Source: an uncultured Lachnotalea sp. (GTDB lineage Bacteria > Bacillota > Clostridia > Lachnospirales > Lachnospiraceae). Taken from it: 64,000 bases of DNA. A program made the position numbers and the translations under genes. The stretch covers positions 1 to 64,000 of the forward strand of contig CAMSZT010000014.1 of NCBI GenBank assembly GCA_947066815.1, given 5' to 3'. This document shows, piece by piece, positions 50,475 through 58,505 of this stretch. Position 1 is the stretch's first letter. Every line of letters starts with the position of its first letter. Under the pieces are notes generated by a model, which saw only the letters and a list, made by a program, of their open reading frames with translations, was not told where the DNA came from and did no database searches.

Positions 50475-51974
50475 TCATATCCCCGCCTCCAAAATGCGGT
50501 AGACCGCCTCCATGTCCATGTTTTCCCGCACGGCATCGGCCAGAAGGTCATACTGCCGCTCCTTGTAGGCCTCCAGGTCAAAGGCCCGCACGGCCTCCTC
50601 GGAGAGGCCCTTTCTCCGGCAGAGAAGCCCCAGGACCGCCCGGGCTGCCTCCTCCCCGTCAAAGATCCCGTGGACGTAGGTGCCGCAGACATTCCCGGAA
50701 AAAGCCCCTTCCGCCCGGCCGGGATCCGCAAGGACGGTCAGGGGCGCACCGTCCCCCTTAAGCGTGCTGATCCCCATGTGGATCTCATAGCCGTGGAAAG
50801 AAACACCGGAAAGCCCCGAAAAACCGCCCTCCACCTGACGGAAGGTTCCCCTTGTCTGAGTCCTGGTCTTCTGTTTTTCAAAGACCGTGTCCATGGGAAG
50901 GAGCCCCATGCCCCGGATCCGGCCCCCCGCCTCCACGCCGTAAGGATCCGAGAGGGTCTCCCCCAGCATCTGGAACCCGCCGCAGATCCCCATGACGAGC
51001 GTCCCCATGGCCGCTGCCTTTAAAACTGCCGTCTCCAGGCCGTTTTGCCGCATCCACAGAAGATCCTCCATGGTGTTTTTCGTCCCAGGCAGGAAGATGA
51101 GGTCGGGAGCCCCGAGCTGTCCCGCTGACGACACGTAGCGGACGCTGACGCCGTCCATGGCCTCAAAAGGCCTGAAATCCGTGAAATTGGAGATCCTCGG
51201 AAGGCGGACCACCGCAATGTCCAGAAGCCCGCCGGCTTCTTTTCTGCCAAAACGCTCCGTCAGGCTGTCCTCGTCGTCGATGTCCACCGAGAGATAGGGG
51301 ATCACCCCCACCGTAGGAATGTGGATCTTTTCCTCCAGCATGGCGATCCCCGGATCCAGGATGGTCTTGTCCCCCCGGAATTTATTGATGACCGTCCCCT
51401 TCACCATGGCCCGCTCCTCCCCGGATAAAAGAACGATGGTTCCCACAAGCTGGGCAAAGACGCCGCCCCGGTCGATGTCCCCGGCCAGAAGGACCGGGGC
51501 CTTCGCAAGCCTGGCCATACCCATATTGACAATGTCGTCCGTTTTTAGATTGATCTCCGCCGGGCTTCCCGCCCCCTCCAACACCAGGACGTCGTATTCC
51601 TCCGCCAGGGAGTCGTATGCCCGCATGATGTCCGGGATCAGTTCCTTTTTATACCGGAAATAATCCCTGGCCGCCATGTTCCCCCGGACCTCCCCGTTCA
51701 CGATCACCTGGGAGCCGGTGTCACCCGTGGGCTTTAAGAGGACCGGGTTCATCCGCACCGATGGCTTGATCCCCGCCGCCTCTGCCTGCATGACCTGAGC
51801 CCTGCCCATCTCCAGCCCCTCCTCCGTGATAAACGAATTCAGAGCCATATTCTGGGATTTAAAGGGAGCTGCCCGAAAGCCGTCCTGCCTCATGACCCGT
51901 AAAAGTCCCCCGGTCAAAAGGCTCTTTCCCGCATTGGACATGGTCCCCTGTATCATGATCGCCTTTGCCGCCAT
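50475..51974 (-). CDS. cbiP: Adenosylcobyric acid synthase
   Basis: CbiP/CobQ, 499 residues, which amidates four side chains of the corrin ring using glutamine. The N-terminal dethiobiotin-synthetase-like ATP domain has [19 protein letters not shown] and [14 protein letters not shown]. The C-terminal glutamine amidotransferase has the nucleophilic cysteine in [13 protein letters not shown] and the catalytic histidine in [10 protein letters not shown]. Length is normal. It lies 9 bp after cobD and 20 bp before cobO. Confidence 0.94.
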   Translation of the reverse strand: MAAKAIMIQGTMSNAGKSLLTGGLLRVMRQDGFRAAPFKSQNMALNSFITEEGLEMGRAQVMQAEAAGIKPSVRMNPVLLKPTGDTGSQVIVNGEVRGNMAARDYFRYKKELIPDIMRAYDSLAEEYDVLVLEGAGSPAEINLKTDDIVNMGMARLAKAPVLLAGDIDRGGVFAQLVGTIVLLSGEERAMVKGTVINKFRGDKTILDPGIAMLEEKIHIPTVGVIPYLSVDIDDEDSLTERFGRKEAGGLLDIAVVRLPRISNFTDFRPFEAMDGVSVRYVSSAGQLGAPDLIFLPGTKNTMEDLLWMRQNGLETAVLKAAAMGTLVMGICGGFQMLGETLSDPYGVEAGGRIRGMGLLPMDTVFEKQKTRTQTRGTFRQVEGGFSGLSGVSFHGYEIHMGISTLKGDGAPLTVLADPGRAEGAFSGNVCGTYVHGIFDGEEAARAVLGLLCRRKGLSEEAVRAFDLEAYKERQYDLLADAVRENMDMEAVYRILEAGI

Positions 51975-51983
51975 ATGCCCTCC

Positions 51984-53051
51984 TTATCCCCTCTCCCGTG
52001 AAATCTCATCTTTGCCAAAAACCTGCCCAAACACACGGAGCAGCTGTTCATTTTCCGCATGGGTCCGCACGGCCACCCGGTAATATCCCGCCGTAAGCCC
52101 CCGGTAATTGCCGCAGTCCCGGATCAGGATCCCGTGCTCTAAAAACACTTCTTTCAACTCTTTCCTCCTGCTGAAAAAGAAGAGATAGTTGGCCGTTCCC
52201 CCATACACCCGCACCGGAAAGGCTTTCAGGCTCTCCATGAGAAACCGGCGCTCCGTCTCGATATACCGGACCGACGCCTCCAGATACGCCCGTTCCGAAA
52301 GGGCCGCCTCCCCCGCTGCCTGGGCCGGGACAGACACATTCCAGGATGGCTTATAGCGGTACATCGTATCGATCAGTTCCCGGTTCCCGGAGACCGCATA
52401 GCCGAGTCTAAGTCCTGCCATGGCGTAGGTCTTGGTCATGGATCTTAAGAGAAACAGCTGCTCCGAGCTAAGGAACAATTCCGCCGAGGCATTCTCTCCT
52501 TTTCCCGTCAGGTCCATGAAGGATTCATCCAAAAACAGGAGGCTCCCGGTCTTCCGGCATTTTTCCAGCAGCCTGCCGATAAAATCCCGCTCCAGGAGAA
52601 CCCCCGTCGGATTGTTGGGATTGCAGACCGCCACCAGATCATATTCCCCGGTGACGGCCTCCAGAAAGCCCTCCCCCGGGCGGAACCCGTCCTCCTCCCG
52701 GAGGAAATGATACCGGCATTCGCAGCCGTATGCCGAGAACGCCTCCTCGTATTCCGCATAGGTGGGGGCAAAGAGCAGCGCCCGCTTCGGCCGGATGGCC
52801 GCCGCCGCCAGAAAAATAAGCTCCGTGGCTCCGTTCCCGCAGATGATCTGCTCCGGACCGGTCCCAAGACGCCTGCCGATCATCTCCCGAAGCCGTACAC
52901 AGTCCGGCTCCGGATAATGCTCCGCCCGCCCCACCCCGGAAACTGCCGCCCGCCTCACCGGCTCCGGCATGCCGGAAGGGTTTAAGTTTGCCGAAAAATC
53001 CAGGATATTCTCATACTGATAGATATTGCCCCCATGGGTGTGTCTCGCCAT
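51984..53051 (-). CDS. cobD: Threonine-phosphate decarboxylase
   Basis: PLP enzyme of 355 residues, fold type I, close to histidinol-phosphate aminotransferase. In this cluster it should make (R)-1-amino-2-propanol phosphate, the linker of the cobalamin lower ligand. N-terminus HTHGGNIYQYENILDFSANL; CNPNNPTGVLLERD; the PLP lysine in MTKTYAMAGLRLGYAVSG. HGGN followed by DFSANLNP near the start favours CobD over HisC. It lies between the MATE gene and cbiP and works together with cbiB. Confidence 0.88.
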   Translation of the reverse strand: MARHTHGGNIYQYENILDFSANLNPSGMPEPVRRAAVSGVGRAEHYPEPDCVRLREMIGRRLGTGPEQIICGNGATELIFLAAAAIRPKRALLFAPTYAEYEEAFSAYGCECRYHFLREEDGFRPGEGFLEAVTGEYDLVAVCNPNNPTGVLLERDFIGRLLEKCRKTGSLLFLDESFMDLTGKGENASAELFLSSEQLFLLRSMTKTYAMAGLRLGYAVSGNRELIDTMYRYKPSWNVSVPAQAAGEAALSERAYLEASVRYIETERRFLMESLKAFPVRVYGGTANYLFFFSRRKELKEVFLEHGILIRDCGNYRGLTAGYYRVAVRTHAENEQLLRVFGQVFGKDEISRERG

Positions 53052-53081
53052 CCCACTTCTCCTTTCTCCGGGTATCTCCGC

Positions 53082-54470
53082 TCAGACGGCTTCCTTTTTC
53101 CCTGACAGGATCTCTTTGATCAGACGGCTGTAGATCAGATAGGAGATCCCCACGTTGACCAGATCTGCAATCAGCTGCGTCCACACGATCCCGCTCATCC
53201 CAAACAGATAGTCCATCAAAAACAAAATGGGGATGTTCAGGAAGAGCTGCCGGATCACCGCCAGCTGAAAGGAAGCCTTTCCCCTGCCTGCGGCCTGCAT
53301 GAAATGCACCATATGAAAGCTTAAAAACATAAAGGGCGTCGCAAAGCAGCGGGACTGCAGGAATCCCGTTCCAAACCGCACCGTATCCGCCTCGGAGATG
53401 AACAGGCCTATGATGGGAGCGGCAAAGATACGGTAAAAAATGACACAGAGGACGGAGACGATCAGCCCCGCCGTCCTGGCCGACCTGAAAAAATCCAGCA
53501 TCCGTTTATGGTTTTTGGACGCATAATTGTAGGCGGCCAGGGGCATCATCCCAAGACAGATACCGATCCCGATGTTTAACGGAAGCCGTTCCACCTTCAG
53601 GACGATCCCGATCGCCGCAAGCTCCAGATCCCCGTGGCCTGCCGCAAGCTTGTTGATCACAATGTTGCACAGGTCGAAAAGAAGCATGCTCATCGCCGCC
53701 GGGATCCCCACGGAAAAGAGGGAGCGCATGGATTCCGGCCGTATTTTTTCGACGCGCCGCGGCAGGGAGAGCACCGTTTTTCCTTTCAGCCTCCGGTATA
53801 TAAAGACAAAATAGAGAAAGGTGACCAGGTTGGAAAGCATGGTCGCGGCCGCCGCGCCGGCCACCTCATAACCGTCCGGCAGGAGCACGAACATGAAGAC
53901 CGGGTCAAGGACCACATTCAGCACTCCGCCCATCCCCAGCCCAAAACCTGCCTCCCTGGAATAGCCGATATTTCTCACCATCGCGCTCATGGTATTGGCG
54001 AGGACCGTCGGCAGGCTGCCGATCACGACGACAAGGAACAGATACTGCCTGGCGAACCCGATGGTGTTTTCGCTGGCCCCGAGCAGACGCAGGAGCGGGT
54101 CCATGAACAGGAGGCATAACACAGAAAAAGCCAGGGAAGCCCCCGCCGCCAGTACAAGGCTGAGCGAGGCCACCTTTTTTGCCTCCGGTTCCTCCTTCCT
54201 TCCGAGGAGCCGGACCACCAGGCTTCCGCCGCCCACCCCGAACAGGTTGGCGATCGCCACGGTCATCAGATAGACTGTCAGCACCAGGGAGGAGGCCGCC
54301 ACCATATAAGGATTGTCCGTCCGCCCTATAAACCAGGTATCCGCGATATTATAGATCAGCGTGATCAGCTGGCTTATAATGGTCGGGATGGCCATCCTGG
54401 CCAGAGCGGAAGGGACCGGCCCGGTCTCAAAGATCTCTCTCGTCTCTATCTTCTTATCTGTCGTTCTCAT
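53082..54470 (-). CDS. MATE-family efflux transporter
   Basis: 462 residues, about 12 membrane segments. Family motifs: ARMAIPTIISQLITLIYNIA near the N-terminus, TWFIGRTDNPYMVAASSL, and in the second half LNIGIGICLGMMPLAAYNYAS. MATE proteins export cations or drugs using Na+ or H+ gradients. It sits in the middle of the cobalamin run, with cbiB 36 bp upstream and cobD 31 bp downstream, all on one strand. Whether it moves a corrinoid or a precursor, or is a passenger gene, cannot be told. Start fits the family. Confidence 0.88.
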   Translation of the reverse strand: MRTTDKKIETREIFETGPVPSALARMAIPTIISQLITLIYNIADTWFIGRTDNPYMVAASSLVLTVYLMTVAIANLFGVGGGSLVVRLLGRKEEPEAKKVASLSLVLAAGASLAFSVLCLLFMDPLLRLLGASENTIGFARQYLFLVVVIGSLPTVLANTMSAMVRNIGYSREAGFGLGMGGVLNVVLDPVFMFVLLPDGYEVAGAAAATMLSNLVTFLYFVFIYRRLKGKTVLSLPRRVEKIRPESMRSLFSVGIPAAMSMLLFDLCNIVINKLAAGHGDLELAAIGIVLKVERLPLNIGIGICLGMMPLAAYNYASKNHKRMLDFFRSARTAGLIVSVLCVIFYRIFAAPIIGLFISEADTVRFGTGFLQSRCFATPFMFLSFHMVHFMQAAGRGKASFQLAVIRQLFLNIPILFLMDYLFGMSGIVWTQLIADLVNVGISYLIYSRLIKEILSGKKEAV

Positions 54471-54505
54471 CCTTCCTTAGACCGCTCCTTTCCCTGTCTT
54501 TTGTA

Positions 54506-55486
54506 TCAGGCGGTCCACACTCCGTAGATCAGGACCGACAGCCCCCCAAAGAGGATCAGCCCCAGGACCGCCGTCCCGTACATGAGCCGGTTCGCCAGGC
54601 GGATGTCGCCCGGGACCACCGGCCGTTTCGCGTCCCCGATGGTCTTTTTTTTATGGAGGACCCCGAAATACCAGGCGTCCCCCGCCAGCTCCACGCCGAG
54701 AGCCCCCGCACAGACCGACTCCGTCTGAGCCGAGTTGGGACTGGCGTGGTTTTTCCGGTCCCTCCTGTAAATCCGCAGGGCGTCTTTCCCGTCCAGCCCC
54801 AGAAGAGTGCCGGCGAGGATCATAAGCCCCGCCGACAGCCGGGCCGGGATGAAATTACAGATATCGTCAAACCGGGCCGCCGCCCGGCCGAAATACAGAT
54901 AGCGTTCGTTTTTATAGCCGACCATGGAATCCATGGTGTTGACCGCCTTATAAAAGAAGCCCAGGACCGGGCCGCCGAGGGCCATGTAAAAGAGGGGCGC
55001 CAGGACCCCGTCGGAGGCGTTCTCTGCCACCGTCTCCACCGCCGCCTTGGCGATCCCCTCCTCCGAGAGCCGCTCCGTATCCCGCCCCACGATCATGGAG
55101 ACCGCCCTTCTGGCGCCCTCCGTATCCCGGGCCTCCAGCCGCTCGCAGACCTTCATGCTCTCCGTCCGCAGGGACTTTGCAGCCAGAAGCTGGTAACACA
55201 TGAAGCTTCCCAATGCCAGGAAAAAATACGGATGGAGCCTGGCCGCCAGCAAAAGAAGCCCCAGGGGGACTCCCGCCGAGAGGAGCACCGTGAGGACCGC
55301 CAGGAGCGCTCCGCCAAGAAGCTCTCCCTTCTCCGTCTTCGGAAGGCACGTCCGGATCCCCCGCTCCAGCCGGGAGATGAGCGCTCCCATCAGACGGACC
55401 GGATGGGGCAGCCAGTGGGGGTCGCCCCAAAAAACATCCAGCAAAAAACCTGTCCCGACCATGATCGGTATCACAAATCCATTCAT
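54506..55486 (-). CDS. cbiB: Adenosylcobinamide-phosphate synthase
   Basis: CbiB/CobD-type membrane protein of 326 residues that joins adenosylcobyric acid to aminopropanol phosphate. The N-terminus has LLDVFWGDPHWLPHPVRLMG. The central VETVAENASDGVLAPLFYMA, NTMDSMVGYKNERYLYFG and FIPARLSAG are all hallmark motifs. Several membrane segments are spread over the chain. It starts one base after the cobC stop. Confidence 0.93.
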   Translation of the reverse strand: MNGFVIPIMVGTGFLLDVFWGDPHWLPHPVRLMGALISRLERGIRTCLPKTEKGELLGGALLAVLTVLLSAGVPLGLLLLAARLHPYFFLALGSFMCYQLLAAKSLRTESMKVCERLEARDTEGARRAVSMIVGRDTERLSEEGIAKAAVETVAENASDGVLAPLFYMALGGPVLGFFYKAVNTMDSMVGYKNERYLYFGRAAARFDDICNFIPARLSAGLMILAGTLLGLDGKDALRIYRRDRKNHASPNSAQTESVCAGALGVELAGDAWYFGVLHKKKTIGDAKRPVVPGDIRLANRLMYGTAVLGLILFGGLSVLIYGVWTA

Positions 55487-55487
55487 T

Positions 55488-56174
55488 TTACGGAATACTC
55501 CTGATCTCTGTCAGATATCGTTCCCCGGCCAGCCACTTTGCGTCATGCAGCGCCGCCCGGTAGCCGCAGCCGTTCTTCACCTGCCATTGGTAAAACCCCT
55601 TCTTCGGAAGACCATAATGCTCCAGGAGCGCCATGATGCTCCCGCCGTGGATCACCAGGACCGCCGTCCGCCCGCCGGGTGATCCGGCAGAGGCCGGATC
55701 TGCTTTCGCCTCCCCGGGGTCTGTTTCCGCCCCCTCTCTCCTCTGCCCCGAAAGCAGCTCCGAGACGATCTCCTCAAAGGTCCGGATCGTCCTCGCCGCA
55801 AAGTCCGCCTTGGCCTCTCCCCCGGGCGGCGCCAGGACGCCGCTGCTCTCGATCCACGCCACATAGGCGGGATCCTCCTTCAGTTCCTCATAACTCTTGT
55901 TTTCAAAGGCCCCGAAATCGCACTCGTTAAGGCCCTCCCGCAGGGTCAGGGGCTGCCCTGGAAACAAAAGACCCGCCGTCTCCCTCGTACGCAGAAGGCC
56001 GCTCACATAGACTGCCTGCGGCTCTTTTAATCCCGCCTGCCGGTAACCGCCCTTCCACAGCACATCCACAAGCTCCCGCCTGCCCTCCCCGCTCAGAGGC
56101 TCATCGGTCGAACCGATATACCGGCCTTCGCCGTTCCCCCTCGTCTTTCCGTGGCGGATCAGATAAATCTCCAT
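55488..56174 (-). CDS. cobC: Alpha-ribazole phosphatase-like histidine phosphatase
   Basis: Phosphoglycerate-mutase-like phosphatase of 228 residues. The RHG motif is IYLIRHGKTRGNGEGRYIG, with DEPLSGEGRRE behind it, ECDFGAFENKSYEEL, and the second catalytic histidine in VLVIHGGSIMALLEHYG. An insertion rich in Gly/Ala/Glu/Asp interrupts it near residue 155. Within a cobalamin cluster the likely role is dephosphorylation of alpha-ribazole 5'-phosphate or of cobalamin 5'-phosphate; the family alone would not prove this. Confidence 0.82.
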   Translation of the reverse strand: MEIYLIRHGKTRGNGEGRYIGSTDEPLSGEGRRELVDVLWKGGYRQAGLKEPQAVYVSGLLRTRETAGLLFPGQPLTLREGLNECDFGAFENKSYEELKEDPAYVAWIESSGVLAPPGGEAKADFAARTIRTFEEIVSELLSGQRREGAETDPGEAKADPASAGSPGGRTAVLVIHGGSIMALLEHYGLPKKGFYQWQVKNGCGYRAALHDAKWLAGERYLTEIRSIP

Positions 56175-56205
56175 ACTCTGATACCTCTATTCCCTATCCA
56201 TTTAG

Positions 56206-56229
56206 GGAAACGCTGATCAAAGCGTTTCC
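56206..56229. repeat. Short perfect hairpin behind the decayed RelE gene
   Basis: GGAAACGCT (56206-56214) and AGCGTTTCC (56221-56229) form a perfect 9-bp stem with a six-base loop. It begins just after the decayed relE stop. A related sequence with weaker pairing follows gatB near 26405-26430. Little T-run follows on the minus strand. Confidence 0.5.
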
Positions 56230-56480
56230 TTAGTATCTTTTATATACATCCCCGCGGTTATCCATATTTTCAATGGATATGATTTTAATTATATCGTCTA
56301 TGGTGTATAAAATCCGGATACTGCCGATCCGCATCCGATACATATCATAGCCCTGCCGTTTTTTGATATCGGTTCCATCTGGGAGTTGATCGATCGCAGC
56401 CAACAGTCTTTCCTGTGTTTTTCTATCCTGTTTTTCAAAAATTTTATTGCTGCTTTCTGAAATATGATTTTGTATTTCAT
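56230..56480 (-). pseudogene. RelE/ParE-type toxin gene with a frameshift
   Basis: The ATG at 56480 opens MKYKIIFQKAAIKFLK, typical of RelE-type toxins. The frame then runs out in an unrelated reading. Moving to the next frame at an A-run (TTTTTGAAAAACAG) recovers the rest: QERLLAAIDQLPDGTDIKKR, YDMYRMRIGSIRILYTIDD and a C-terminal ENMDNRGDVYKRY before TAA at 56230. One A appears to be missing from a six-A run. Unless slippage restores the frame, no full toxin is made. The start overlaps the antitoxin stop by four bases. Confidence 0.8.
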
Positions 56481-56695
56481 AACGTTATCCTCAATTCAGA
56501 AGCAAGTGCTTCGATTGGCACCGTCTGGCCATCGTTTTCTTTCCCGGCGGCTTCTATCATTTTCAGATCCCACTCGTCAGGTTCGATCATCTCTCCGGCG
56601 TATGCCTTCAAACTTTCCAGTACATTAATGACAAATGTAAGTTTATGCTCCGGTATATCCTGAATCAGTTGGATTGCCCGTTCCTTGTTACTAAT
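56477..56695 (-). pseudogene. Antitoxin of the RelE-type pair, lacking a normal start codon
   Basis: A 72-codon frame (SNKERAIQLIQDIPEHKLTF near the start, IEALASELRITL at the end) directly precedes the toxin gene and overlaps it by four bases, as in toxin-antitoxin pairs. The codon where the protein should begin reads ATT (56695), with GGAAAGGA placed correctly upstream, so an ATG seems to have mutated; no ATG, GTG or TTG is in frame nearby. Weak initiation at ATT is possible. With the toxin frameshifted, the locus looks decayed. Confidence 0.65.
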
Positions 56696-56725
56696 GGTCC
56701 GTATTCCTTTCCTAAAAAGTGCCCT

Positions 56726-57070
56726 TTACCCTTTGATCTTCACCGGGATCCCGGCCACCATCCGGTAAACCTCTCCCGCCTCCCCTGCCAGCGCGCAGAG
56801 GATGCGCCCGGTAACCTCCCTGCACTCTCTGAGGACCGCGTCGGCCGGCACGATCCCGCAGCCCACCTCGTCCGCCGTCAGGATCAGTTCCTCCCGGCCG
56901 GAAATCTCCGAAAGAAGCTCCGCCTCGATCTCCTCTCTGGCTCTTCCGGCCCGAAGCCCCGCCTCGATCCGGTCGTGGACATTGAACAGGATCCTGTCCT
57001 CATCTCCGTCTGCCAGCTTAAGGGCAAACTCCCCTTTTCCCTGATACGCACCGCCGATGATCAAAACCAT
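56726..57070 (-). CDS. Short CobU-like P-loop protein
   Basis: 114 residues. It begins VLIIGGAYQGKGEFALKL, a P-loop like that of CobU, and ends ELILTADEVGCGIVPADAVL with EVYRMVAGIPVKIKG, matching the last part of CobU (VVTNEVF...GIS in the full copy at 57918). About 70 residues of the middle, including the region around the guanylylated histidine, are absent, so full kinase/guanylyltransferase activity is unlikely. The frame is intact and conserved-looking, and the gene lies in the cobalamin run between cobS and the decayed toxin pair. It may be a regulatory or partial-function paralogue. Confidence 0.75.
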   Translation of the reverse strand: MVLIIGGAYQGKGEFALKLADGDEDRILFNVHDRIEAGLRAGRAREEIEAELLSEISGREELILTADEVGCGIVPADAVLRECREVTGRILCALAGEAGEVYRMVAGIPVKIKG

Positions 57071-57102
57071 GGGCTCTCTCCCTCCATTCTATCACAGACC
57101 GG

Positions 57103-57163
57103 GCAATTGCGAAACTCGAAATTGTAGAGCAGATCCTGACGATCTTTTGAGTTTCGCAATTGC
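57103..57163. repeat. Dispersed palindromic repeat, copy B
   Basis: GCAATTGCGAAACTC (57103-57117) and GAGTTTCGCAATTGC (57149-57163) form a perfect 15-bp inverted repeat around a 31-base centre. The core AATTGCGAAACTCGAAATT is shared with copy A at 31874-31902. It occupies the gap between cobS and the short cobU-like gene. Confidence 0.7.
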
Positions 57164-57168
57164 CTGTA

Positions 57169-57921
57169 TCACAGGCAGCCGGCCAGCGCCGCCGCCAGTC
57201 CCATGAAAAGCTCGCAAAGCTGCAGAAAACACCCCGCCAGATCTCCGGTGATCCCCCCGAATTCTTTGTAGGATTTATACCGGTAATAAAGGAACGCCAG
57301 CAGGCCGGCCCCGGCCGCCGCGCCCCCCGCCGCCGGAGACAGCAGGACCATCCCGCCTCCTGCCAAAAGCAGGTAAAAGGCCAGAACCACACGGGTGATC
57401 CGCTTTTCCGCCCCACTCTGAAAAGCGGCCAGCATCCCGCTTCCCCTGGCATTCCGAAAGGTCACCACCGACATTCCTGAAAGTCCCCTGGAAAACACAA
57501 AGGAAAGCGCCATCGCCCCCATGGCCTCCCTCCGGATCCCGCTCCAGATCCCCAGAGAAGCGGTCAGATAGACACCGCCGAAAATAATGGCAAAAGCCCC
57601 TGTGTGGGAGTCCTTTAATATTTCCAGCTTCTTTTCCCTGGTCTGGTGGGAGGAAAGGGCGTCAACCGTATCCAAAAACCCGTCCATGTGGATACCGCCC
57701 GTTATCAGGATGGGAATCAGCGTAAGCCCGGAAGCCCGGAAAAGCTCCGGAAGCCCGGCCAGGCTGCAGAGCAGGGAAAACCCATAGACCGCCGCTCCCA
57801 CCGCCAGGCCGATCAGGGGAAAAAAGCACATTACATATTTCATCTTCTCCCCGGACCAGTCCGCCCGCGGCATGGGAATCCTGGAATACATGGCAAAGGC
57901 CAGCAAAAAGGAATTGATCAT
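57169..57921 (-). CDS. cobS: Adenosylcobinamide-GDP ribazoletransferase
   Basis: CobS/CobV, 250 residues, an integral membrane enzyme that joins adenosylcobinamide-GDP to alpha-ribazole, giving adenosylcobalamin. Motifs: AFAMYSRIPMPRADWSGE at the start; ITGGIHMDGFLDTVDALSSH with the Mg2+-binding acidic residues; ILKDSHTGAFAIIFGGVYL. The start overlaps the cobU stop by four bases, so the two are translationally coupled. Confidence 0.93.
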   Translation of the reverse strand: MINSFLLAFAMYSRIPMPRADWSGEKMKYVMCFFPLIGLAVGAAVYGFSLLCSLAGLPELFRASGLTLIPILITGGIHMDGFLDTVDALSSHQTREKKLEILKDSHTGAFAIIFGGVYLTASLGIWSGIRREAMGAMALSFVFSRGLSGMSVVTFRNARGSGMLAAFQSGAEKRITRVVLAFYLLLAGGGMVLLSPAAGGAAAGAGLLAFLYYRYKSYKEFGGITGDLAGCFLQLCELFMGLAAALAGCL

Positions 57922-58496
57922 AGAGGGCCTCCTTTGAGATACAGCGGGATGGAACAGACCACCTCCACAAAAACGTCGGAGCGGACGGCCAGCTCACGGT
58001 TCACGGCCCCCAAAAGCGCAAGGTAACGCTCTGTGGAAGCGTCATAGGAGATCCCGTCGGAAAACACTTCGTTTGTCACCACCACCAGCCGCTCTGCCTG
58101 TTCCAAAAGTCTTTCGATCCCGGCAAGGATCTCCCGTCCTGCCCGCTCTTCTGCCTTTCTCAAGAACTCTTCCTTCTCGAAGGGCCGGCCCTCCTCCCGG
58201 TACAGCTCATTGGCCGCCAGGTTCGACATGCACTCCAGAAGGACCGAGGGCCGTCTCCCCCTTTGCACCGGAAGGGTCAGATCCTTCAGATCCCGGCAGC
58301 ATTCCACCGTCTCAAAGCCCTTGCCTCTCCGAAGGTCCCTGTGCCGCCGGATCCGCCTCTCCCCCTCCTCGCCGAAGGGTTCCATGGTGGCCACATAGAT
58401 CCTGTTACCGGGCCCGTCCCCGTCCAGCCTAAGCAGAAGATCTTCCGCGAACTCCGATTTCCCGCTCCCGCTTGCGCCTGTCACTGTGATAAGCAT
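57918..58496 (-). CDS. cobU: Adenosylcobinamide kinase / adenosylcobinamide-phosphate guanylyltransferase
   Basis: Full-length CobU, 192 residues, which phosphorylates adenosylcobinamide and transfers GMP to it. P-loop ITVTGASGSGKSEFAE; the guanylylated-histidine region RIRRHRDLRRGKGFETVE; VLLECMSNLAANELY and RLVVVTNEVFSDGI. AGGAGG precedes the ATG. The motif usually read NEVG is NEVF here, a small deviation. It is coupled to cobS by a four-base overlap, and a shorter paralogue lies at 56726. Confidence 0.9.
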   Translation of the reverse strand: MLITVTGASGSGKSEFAEDLLLRLDGDGPGNRIYVATMEPFGEEGERRIRRHRDLRRGKGFETVECCRDLKDLTLPVQRGRRPSVLLECMSNLAANELYREEGRPFEKEEFLRKAEERAGREILAGIERLLEQAERLVVVTNEVFSDGISYDASTERYLALLGAVNRELAVRSDVFVEVVCSIPLYLKGGPL

Positions 58497-58505
58497 CGCT
58501 TCCTC

